Assembly: GCA_023212695.1 (NCBI GenBank)
Contig: JALCCG010000056.1
Location: 32,942 to 96,941, forward strand
Reading direction: 5' to 3'
From: Sporisorium sorghi
Lineage: Eukaryota; Basidiomycota; Ustilaginomycetes; Ustilaginales; Ustilaginaceae
Length of the DNA stretch: 64,000 nucleotides
Shown: positions 57,401 through 64,000 of the stretch, in pieces
Position numbering within the stretch: position 1 is the stretch's first letter
Layout: every line of letters starts with the position of its first letter
Made by a program: the position numbers and the translations under genes
Notes under the pieces: generated by a model
Databases searched by the model: none
What the model was told of the DNA's origin: nothing
The model's input: the letters and a program-made list of their open reading frames with translations, nothing else

Positions 57401-60100
57401 CGCTCCCAGGGCTGACCCGGATTGCTGTTGCGTCTTTGCTCCAAACGCAGGTGTCGCACCATTTTGAGTGTTCTGACCGAAGGCTTGCGTCATTGTTGCT
57501 GCTGGCGTTGGACCCTGTGCGCCGACTTGTGTTCTGGCACCCGACGCACGCCCATCGACCACATCAGCACTGGTGTATGACCCACGCTTCGCCTCCACAA
57601 TGGTCGTGCTGAAAGGAGTCGCAAGAGGTTTATCCTCGTTAATCGTTGCGCTTCGATGGATCTTGACCGCCACCGGCGCGTCGCCTTCATACTCGAGCTC
57701 GAGCCCCAAATGCGTCGCCATAGCCACGACCTGCTCGGCCGAATCCATGCCCAGCACATGCTGCACCCTCTCGATCGGAACACCTCGATGCTGTGCCATG
57801 TACGCCTTGGACATGGCTTTGACCGCCCCGATGCGCACCGAGCTGAACGAGTTCTCGGCCAGACACGCCATGAGATAGTTGACGCTAGGCTTGCGCAGCT
57901 CGGCAAAGAACTTGGAGAAGAAGTTGAGCGTCGCCTCGGTGTTTCGCGGCTGTCCGCGCTTCTCGAGGTTGTTGGAGCGCTGTGCGAGCTGACGCAGGTT
58001 GATCGCGGTCTGCACCAGAGGCGAGCGGAAGATGTCGCCGGGCAGCAGCTCGGCTTCGCGCAGCGTTTCGGGATCGCGCAGGTGGAGCAAGAGGTTGTAC
58101 GCGCGGAACTCGGCTTCGTTGGGAGACGGCTGCTGTGCGCCACTGCCAGTAGCGCTGGCGCTGGCGGACGACTTTCTGCGATTGTCGTCGTAGAACTCGA
58201 TGAGACTGCGCATCGTCTTTCGCAGCTGCTCGAGCTCCTGCTGCTCGCTCCAGCCCTCGGCACCGGGACCGCCTCGCCAGTGGAGACACAAGATGTGGTA
58301 CCTCGCAATGCGCTCGTGGCACTCGATCGCAATGGGTCCACCTTCGCTCTGTACGATGAAGTCCTGACGCACCGCTCGTGTGCGGTTCCAGAGAAAGCCT
58401 TGGACCTGCGTGAACCGCGGATTGTTCGGATCAGCTGGCAAGAGGTCGTGGAAGAGATAGTCGAGCGTACGCTTGAGCACGGCAGGCGGACGAACGTCTT
58501 CGGGTAACGGCAGCTCTCGACCCGCAGCGGGGCGGCGATAGATCTTGACGGCGATGCGCGGGTCGACTCGATCGGTGCCCGGGTACAGCTCGAGCGGGTC
58601 GAGCTCCTTCTGGAACTCGCGCTCTTCGCGTTCAAACTCGGGACACATGTCCTGACACGTACCGACCAGCTTGACGGCCAACGCGAGATCGGTGGGCTTG
58701 TCCGGGTCCGGAAGCACGCCGGACTTGATGTAAGCATTTCGAAGCGCTTCTCGGCCTCCTTTCATCTCAAAGAAGCGGTTGCCGACCTTGGGTGCATCTT
58801 CGAAGCGCTTCTTGCGCAGCTCGTCCTCGTCCGCTGCGTTTCCGACATTGTCGCCTCCTGACGAAACCGGGGTTGCTGCGCCGCCACCCGGTGTGGAAGC
58901 GCCACTGCGGTCCTTGCGGAGAAAGTTGGAGAAGGAGCTTGTCGGTGCGGCGGAAGAAGCGGGAGGGGGGTTGGTATTGGAGGCAGGTGGAGGAGCAGAT
59001 GTTGTACTTGGAGCGACGCTCGTTTGCGGCTGTGGTAGGGGTGCTGCCGATGAAAAGCCACCAAATGAGGAAACGCCTTGACTTCCTCCTCCGAAAGCAG
59101 AGGAAGAAGCAGGAGGGCCTGCCGTGCTTGCGAAAGCCGAGGGTTGCGACGATGTCGATCCGAAGGTGGGACCTGCACTTGGCTTCGCAGCACCTCCAAA
59201 AGCTGATGTCGCGGGAGCCGTATTGCCTGTCCCGGTAGTAGAGCCGAAAGCAGATGTGCTAGTTCCGAAGCCGCTCTGCGTCTGCGTGGGTGGGAATGAC
59301 GAGCTCGGCTGGTTGAAAGAAGAGGACGCATCGTTCTGAGAGGCGGCACCCGAGCCGAACGCGGTTGTCGATGCTGAACCTTGATTGTTCGACAAAGGAG
59401 CACCAAAGGACGCGGTTGGCGCTGTTTGCTGCGGCTGTGTATTGAATGTAGTTGACTTGTTGGCGAAAGGTCGTGGCCGTGGTCGAGGCGCATGTTGGTT
59501 GCTCGGCCCAGCTTCGACACCAGTCTCGCTACCAAAGCTCGACGCCGACTGCTGATTTGCGTTTGTATGCGATGCAAAAGGCTTGATGGGTCGAATGCTG
59601 CCTCCGCCTCGTCCTCCTCGGAACGCGTTTGAGCTCGGAGGCCGCCCTCCATCTTGTGACATACCTGGACCCGTCGGTCGCGCTGTGAATGGTCTCGGCC
59701 TGGTACCGAATGTAGACGACGACTGCTGATCGTTCATCGCAGGTCTCGGTGCGTTGAAGCCGGGGCGCTGTGGTCGAGGCTGTTGTCCGCCATTGAAGGG
59801 CCGAGGTGTGCCGAAGCTGGACTTCTGAAACGGCGGCCGTGGCCCAGCGTTGAAAGTTTGCGATGCACCAAATGCAGGTCCCGGCTGTTGTTGTTGGTTC
59901 TGTTGTTGCCCACTGTTGAAGCCAGACGAAAAGGCAGACGGTCGTGCACCCTGAGACGGAGGTCGAAAGAAGGTGTTCGGCGGGGCGCTGCTGGTGGACG
60001 CAGAGGGAGTCTGCTGTGGTCGGCCAAACGCGCTGAAGCCTGTGGCACCCGACGACCCGTTCGAGCCAAATCCACCAAAGCCTGAGTTTTGCTGCTGCAT
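54401..60100 (-). CDS. SAC3: mRNA export factor Sac3/GANP with FG repeats
   Basis: 1899 residues in one exon. Residues 1 to about 400 are Gly/Ser/Phe/Gln-rich with many FG, FGS and AFG motifs (starting MQQQNSGFGGFGSNG), like a nucleoporin or the GANP N-terminus. The Sac3 domain (about 480-820) begins GTCQDMCPEFEREERE and includes LDYLFHDLLPADP, FLWNRTRAVRQDFIVQ and FRAYNLLLHL. A second FG-rich part (about 865-1080) precedes an Ala/Arg/Glu-rich helical region (about 1130-1245, RSCAMRAWTRWAEVLQERRDREQQ) resembling the CID segment that binds Sus1 and Cdc31. About 600 less conserved residues follow. Sac3 scaffolds TREX-2 at the nuclear pore and couples transcription to mRNA export. It is longer than yeast Sac3 (1301), closer to animal GANP in build. 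Confidence 0.93.
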   Translation of the reverse strand: MQQQNSGFGGFGSNGSSGATGFSAFGRPQQTPSASTSSAPPNTFFRPPSQGARPSAFSSGFNSGQQQNQQQQPGPAFGASQTFNAGPRPPFQKSSFGTPRPFNGGQQPRPQRPGFNAPRPAMNDQQSSSTFGTRPRPFTARPTGPGMSQDGGRPPSSNAFRGGRGGGSIRPIKPFASHTNANQQSASSFGSETGVEAGPSNQHAPRPRPRPFANKSTTFNTQPQQTAPTASFGAPLSNNQGSASTTAFGSGAASQNDASSSFNQPSSSFPPTQTQSGFGTSTSAFGSTTGTGNTAPATSAFGGAAKPSAGPTFGSTSSQPSAFASTAGPPASSSAFGGGSQGVSSFGGFSSAAPLPQPQTSVAPSTTSAPPPASNTNPPPASSAAPTSSFSNFLRKDRSGASTPGGGAATPVSSGGDNVGNAADEDELRKKRFEDAPKVGNRFFEMKGGREALRNAYIKSGVLPDPDKPTDLALAVKLVGTCQDMCPEFEREEREFQKELDPLELYPGTDRVDPRIAVKIYRRPAAGRELPLPEDVRPPAVLKRTLDYLFHDLLPADPNNPRFTQVQGFLWNRTRAVRQDFIVQSEGGPIAIECHERIARYHILCLHWRGGPGAEGWSEQQELEQLRKTMRSLIEFYDDNRRKSSASASATGSGAQQPSPNEAEFRAYNLLLHLRDPETLREAELLPGDIFRSPLVQTAINLRQLAQRSNNLEKRGQPRNTEATLNFFSKFFAELRKPSVNYLMACLAENSFSSVRIGAVKAMSKAYMAQHRGVPIERVQHVLGMDSAEQVVAMATHLGLELEYEGDAPVAVKIHRSATINEDKPLATPFSTTIVEAKRGSYTSADVVDGRASGARTQVGAQGPTPAATMTQAFGQNTQNGATPAFGAKTQQQSGSALGATTASSPFGQPQPQRDANQSSAFGSASPSKLSAAAASFTPTAFGGSSSGNKAANAFSSFSGFGNSDAKKTDSKPGLPSFGAFGKDASQAKQEPVAAPSPFGNKAIVSSTPPSNTQSKKSSLPSFSFGQPPAKDSSTASAAESTQNKPAPLFSFGSGAKTDSEPSKPAVPSFFSSSLAKQSPSDKKEPAPVAQVPSQPANAKQDSPPSASSALKRRASDPKENAAAQAGAAAKLDAEKKKAQSKSKQAARTYAVERAFQKLSDDVVRSLSEKVVARAVQAEEARRRAASRDELLARITDKLWQHLAEECAAEVAEEASRVAAADVFRSRSCAMRAWTRWAEVLQERRDREQQRQRLEEIRGEIRRRNILGRVQADATPSFKAAASKTSSHSDETSPIRHAFSIRQALLTGERSPASTTTPRLKRKLDDELVSPRASLHDDAELTDRWTRVRRQRSQLWAEGSLLHRLADHIEELLLHFRPAELDRLVVLYSGAPGQHVASSWLRVKFGFGPAAPSRDAGSEVGRDVLEIDLADGSQLELVDVTPADKGGRVDVEAVLPDLDKHSQPGLVVFETSPGIAQAETGRARCRVLAEDRRRLEEVARSELVKGSQLACRLLVVSWGSADVGSERAVPADGDVEMSDVDSAPSNGSSGREESLLAALGVDPTKAIRSQPSAAPRLTSHTKPSPVLARAFDRVGVLELTDASVSIETTLSALLTRAMPDLTPNLALHLSSRRRSTLEDVALELYDQWARTSALLFDLLSGLPPPLLSAGADGAMTAKVDQLACKTLQILTALANHIVHTVLSLSETILEDDNAAEVRRLELPPPAAAPGDKLVGMALSQLDQLGEDEGEAEHKLHLRASLVSSLRGRTDLAHMLGVVNRTHIDALFRYSLEKLGRVWIGVRPESAECGEEWREARERLARLCGAAVDEVAAEAREVWAAYRAQEENGMVGREEASKRFRVEREDEEMEEVRNKGGKVDELRALIAQTRRFLDTPPAHT

Positions 60101-61214
60101 GATGGCGTCCGTGTTGGCCTGTGCTTGAGCACAAAGCGAAGAAGCTCGCTGTTGTATCGATCTTGTGATGGAGTATCACCGCATGGTTCTTTGTCGAAGC
60201 CGAATAGCGTTTGCTTGCTAACGATTGTAAGCTCTGTCGCAGCCCAGAGCCAGTCCAAGAGGCGTCTGTAAGGAGTGTGGCAGCGTTGTCGGTCTGTCTG
60301 CTGCCGCGTTGGCCGGATTGAATGACGAGGGATGGAAGTGGAAGAGAGAGCAACGTTTGGCGTCAAAAGGAGGTCCGCGCTCCGACGGCGCTCGGCCACG
60401 CAATTTCGTAGTCGGTATTCGCCGAATTCCGAGATTTATTTTTTTATTTTTTATTTTATTTTTTTTTTTCCGCAGCTGTCAAACTTGGAACGCCTTGTTG
60501 GCCGAATCTGGTGTCATCACGAGTCGATCAAGTAAGAGGGGCTCACAGGCGAGAATGGTAAACAGGGAGCTTGAAAGAGATTCGTTGCGATGGAATCGTC
60601 TCCAGCTGGGCTGTGCTTGTGAAAGACGGTGGTACCGGGCATGACGTGCGGAAACGTTCGAGCATCAGCCAAGTGGGTCAACAGAGGCAATCGATGAAAG
60701 CTTCTTTGTAGGCTCTCGCTTTCGAGACAACAGACTTCTGTGGTTCTGTAACTGAGCTACTCTGTACACTGCACCTCATGGTCTCTGACCTCACGCATCA
60801 AGTCGTTTGCCGCGAGGGTTCGTCGAGCTTGATGTCGACAAAGCTTGATAGAGGTGAGACCAAGCGTCGGCTTCACTCGCTATCTCTGTGACGAGTCAAG
60901 CTTTGACTCCGAAGCTCGATGCTCTCCAAGGCTCGACTCCTACCGATAATCACTGTTCATACTCTCGATGATACAGCCCTCGGCGATTTCACGAAGCTCC
61001 TCTTCCCACAATCGGTTCATGCACGGCAGTGCAGGTTGATGGAATAAACAAATCGTGACCTATTCGGATACCCCTTGCTCCCGGTGTACACAACAAGCCT
61101 ATAAAAGACCTGAAGAGGAGCAATCTATTCATACATGACAACAGAAAAGCCTTAAACGATGACACGAGACAGTAACAGAGACGAAAAACACGAACATTCT
61201 ACAGCGGACTCGGC
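60101..61214. other. Intergenic: SAC3 upstream region / MFS 3' flank
   Basis: 1.11 kb. A T-rich tract (60434-60469) lies about 340 bases upstream of SAC3. No credible ORF was found. AATAAA-like and A-rich sequence near 61035-61050 and 61140-61200 could belong to the MFS 3' UTR. Confidence 0.6.
60434..60469. repeat. T-rich tract
   Basis: A mix of T6-T11 runs separated by single A, in the SAC3 upstream region. Confidence 0.8.
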
Positions 61215-62855
61215 TTAGTAGCGGTACTTGAAGTAAGGCGACTCGTCGCCCATATCAGCGATCTGCTCCTTGGTCAGACGAGCCGCCTCGCCGGAGTCGA
61301 TCTTGGCCTGCTTGCGCTTGTTGGCCAGGTACAACAGGCCAGCGAACGACAGAGCCGAGCAGAAGGCGACGGCGTTCATGCCGATGTTGATGTAGTGCGC
61401 GCGGTGGAAGTACGGCGCCTGCTTCTTGGGGAAGATGTTGCTCGAGATGGTACCCGCGAGACCACCGAAGCCGACGATGATGGCGATGCACACCGAGCGC
61501 TTGGTCTTGCCGCCGATGGTCTGCGTGAGCGATGCGACCACACCGGGGAACGCGGCGTACGAGCCAGCGGCAGAGATGAACTGCGCACCGTAGGCGATCT
61601 TGGGGTTCGACTTGCCGTACGCCAGCGAGAGCCCCCAGCCAATACCCGAGATCAGGGTGCCCAGGCAGATGAACGGGAAGCGGATTCCAGTGCGGTCGGC
61701 AAAGTACGCAAAGATGACCACGGTGACCGCAGCAACAGTGTAGACGGGCACGGTGTACAGGTTGGCATCGACCGAGTTGTACTTGAGCGACGTCTTGAGG
61801 ATGGTAGGCAGGGTCAGGGCGGTACTGTAGAGAGGCGTGATGGTCGTGACGTAGCAGATGAGCGTGAAGAGCGTCTTCCAATCCTTGAGTCCAGCCCACA
61901 CGAATTTCCACGCGAATTCGTCGTTCATCGGAATGTCGTTTCCGTCAAAGTGAACGCGGTCGCTCATGTAGATCTTCTCGCTCTCGGTCAAGAAGGGCGC
62001 CTTCTCGAGACCATCAAAGAGCACAAAGTAGGCGAAGACACCGACGATGATGGTCAGCAGGCCTTCCAAGAAAAAAATGAACGACCAGCCGTTGTAGTTG
62101 CCAGCGTGAACTTTGGCCAGGCCGAAGGCGATGAGGCCTCCGAAAGCACCCGCGATGGTAGCAGCCGAGAAGAAGAGGCCGACGCGCAGCTGGATCGACT
62201 TGCGCGGGTACAGAACCGTGAGGTAGTACGTGATTCCTGGGAAGAGACCCGCCTCAGCAGCGCCGAGGAGGAGACGCCAGGCGAAGAGAGCGCCGAAGTT
62301 GTTCGAGAAACCGGTGAGGAGCATGACGAGGCCCCAGGTGATGACGATGATCGGGATCCATCTTTTGGCGCCGATCTTGTTCAGAATCAGGTTCGATGGC
62401 ACCTCCAAAAGACAGTAGAGCGCGAAGAAGATGGACAGGGCAGCAGCGTAGCCGTTGTCGCTGAGCTTGAGGTCCTTCTGCATGCCGAGGACTCGGGCGT
62501 TACCGATGGCAGTACGATCCAAGAAACTGACGGTGGTGTTGCGACCAAATGAAGTAGAGCGCGGGGAGAAGGTGGGGTAGAGAAGGTGGGAGTTAGAATC
62601 AATTCCAAATGCGTGTGGGTTGCTGCTGCGTGCTGGTACTCACCTGAACAGATAAAGCACAGCACAGATGGGCAGAACGTGCCAGTCGAGCTTGCGGATG
62701 AGACGGGCAGTCTCCTTGGGATCCTCCACGGTGGAAGCGACGGCATCAGCGTTGGTGGTGCCTGCAGTAAGGACAGGTGCCATCATGACACCGTCCTCGA
62801 GACGGGAGTCATCCTTCTTCTCGATCGAAGCCGAGTCGGGAGTACGGTACGCCAT
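61215..62855 (-). CDS. MFS transporter, anion:cation symporter (Dal5-like) family
   Basis: Two exons, 62855-62644 and 62526-61215, giving 507 residues. The 117-base intron has a GTGAGT donor and a CGTCAG acceptor. Joining yields LPICAVLYLFSFLDRTAIGNARVLGMQ, the usual first-helix motif of the ACS/Dal5 family. About 12 membrane segments follow, with the MFS motif region LEVPSNLILNKIGAKRWIP, the loop WRLLLGAAEAGLFPGITYYLTVLYPRKSIQLRVGLFFSAATIAGAFGGLIAFGL, and a cytosolic tail ending GDESPYFKYRY, typical of this family. Members carry allantoate, nicotinate, biotin precursors, pantothenate or other organic anions across the plasma membrane; the substrate cannot be told here. The N-terminus (about 1-50) is hydrophilic. 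The upstream 1.1 kb has no supported gene. Confidence 0.93.
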
Positions 62856-64000
62856 GGTTGCGAATCCTATGCGTGATTGGTAAGGCGAGATAAGAGGAGG
62901 ATGAAGAGCGCAGGCCTGGTGGTGAGAAATCTGCTTTCAAGCGGCGCAGAAAGAGCGTCAGGCAGGTGGCTAGGGGCTAGAGGTGGGAGAAAGGAGGAAG
63001 AGGGATGGACGAGGGAACGATAAGGTTAGTGGTCGATTGTGGACGGGTCTTTATACCTTTCAGGACAACGGTTGGGGGAGGAAGATGACAGGTCATTGCG
63101 GGGGTACCAAGCCTCCCTTCTGACGCCAGAACGCGAGGCCGGAACGACAACGTAGAATGCGGTGCAAGATGCGGGTCCCTTGAAGCAGCATGCATGGCTG
63201 CAGCAGCACACGCAGGACGATGGCCAGGTGCGGCAGGCACGAGCCAGACAAGGTTCGGTGGATCCGGGGTCGACCAATGAGATGAAGGCTATCGACGTCA
63301 AGCGCAAGCTCAGGCAGAAGCAGACTCAAGATTTCGAAGCACGGCGAGAGACAAATGAAGGTTCGTCGGCCGTCGAGCAGCCGGATTCTGGACAACGACG
63401 AACTTCCCACAGGCGTGTCAACTTGGCGGCAGAGCGGTAAGAGAGTTCGAGTCGCCGAGCGAAGAGAGTCGACTTCATCAGCTTTGCGGGGATAGCGTCA
63501 GCTCTCGATCGGCTTTTAGAACGAGGGCGAAACGCGAGAGGGCCTGGATAAGACGGCGGCGGAAAACGACAGATACCTTCTGTTTGGGGCTGGCCCAGGA
63601 CGAGGCGGCGATCCAGGAACGCTCGAGAGTCACTCGCCGGTGCTACATGCCCTCAGCAAAAGGCCACGAGGCGATGAGGTTGAGACAGGTTGACCGACAT
63701 GTCGAGAGGATCAGGGTGGACGAGCGAGACAGATCTCATGCACGCAAAATTGCTTGGCACGTTCGAAGCGAGCGTTCGGTAAAACTCTGGACAGAGCACA
63801 GAAGCGACCCCGCATCTACGCAGGCTGCACTGAGACAGAGGAACGACGTTGCGCAAAGACACTGCAGCTGTCGAGCGGGCTTGCATTGCGGGGTTGGACT
63901 GAAGTCACCTCTGCATCGGTAGCGAGGAACAAAGCAGATCCTGCAATGGAGCGGGGCACATGGCGAGACGTGAGGAAAAGAGTGTTCTCGTTCCCGTTGG
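62856..64000. other. Upstream region of MFS gene to window end
   Basis: 1.15 kb without a credible ORF; all candidates are short, overlap one another on both strands and lack domain-like sequence. It should contain the MFS promoter, and possibly that of a gene beyond the right edge. Confidence 0.55.

Noticed and set aside
1..64000. CRISPR arrays, insertion sequences, LTR elements, rRNA or tRNA genes
   Set aside because: I saw no spaced direct repeats, no terminal repeats with transposase or reverse-transcriptase motifs, and no tRNA T-loop or rRNA signatures. A tRNAscan or RepeatMasker run would be the decisive check.

Overview
The window is nuclear DNA from a fungus. It holds densely packed eukaryotic genes, few of them spliced; the introns I can place are about 90-120 bases long with GTAAGT/GTGAGT-type donors and CTGAC-type branch sites. 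Fungal-specific proteins (Chs7, Mdv1, Chk1, a FLILHELTA-family domain) fix the kingdom. The high GC content, intron-poor long ORFs, CT/GA microsatellites in promoters and overall protein character point to a smut-type basidiomycete (Ustilaginomycotina, such as Ustilago, Sporisorium or Pseudozyma). That placement is an inference and was not tested by a search. A 10-N scaffold gap shows this is a draft assembly.

Layout. Positions 1-209 hold the last exon of a gene cut by the window edge, followed by almost 2.9 kb in which I see no gene. From 3.1 to 15.4 kb are a p24 cargo receptor, a CLC chloride channel/transporter, a PPIL4-type cyclophilin with an RRM, an Osh4/Kes1-type sterol/PI4P transfer protein, the checkpoint kinase Chk1 and the COP9 signalosome subunit CSN7. 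From 15.6 to 26.4 kb are a choline-transporter-like (PNS1/CTL) protein, the mitochondrial GrpE co-chaperone Mge1, the assembly gap, poly(A)-binding protein Pab1 with an apparent 5'-UTR intron, and the ribosome-assembly factor Pno1/Dim2. From 26.6 to 36.2 kb are the replication licensing factor Cdc6, an orphan KEN-box gene, the mitochondrial fission adaptor Mdv1 and the chitin synthase chaperone Chs7. From 36.4 to 54.3 kb are an ASNSD1-type protein, a TBC Rab-GAP, DNA topoisomerase II, a mitochondrial seryl-tRNA synthetase fused to a FLILHELTA (Mrx11-like) domain, prohibitin 1, a four-exon uridine/nucleoside phosphorylase and an unrecognised protein. From 54.4 to 64 kb are the mRNA-export factor Sac3 with FG repeats and a two-exon MFS (Dal5/ACS-type) permease.

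The genes do not form one pathway cluster; this is ordinary core genome. Some local groupings are still suggestive. Cell-cycle genes (Chk1, Cdc6, the KEN-box gene) have MluI-box-like ACGCGT sites upstream. A mitochondrial translation gene and a mitochondrial prohibitin gene share one 445-bp divergent promoter.

The most notable finding is the single uninterrupted ORF joining mitochondrial SerRS to the FLILHELTA module, a Rosetta-stone-type link between a tRNA synthetase and a poorly understood mitoribosome-associated family. Also worth checking are the contig-end duplication around the N gap, the A-rich Pab1 leader, a long insertion in the Chk1 kinase N-lobe and a perfect AT-rich inverted repeat. 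I found no mobile element, CRISPR array, rRNA or tRNA gene, or viral sequence.
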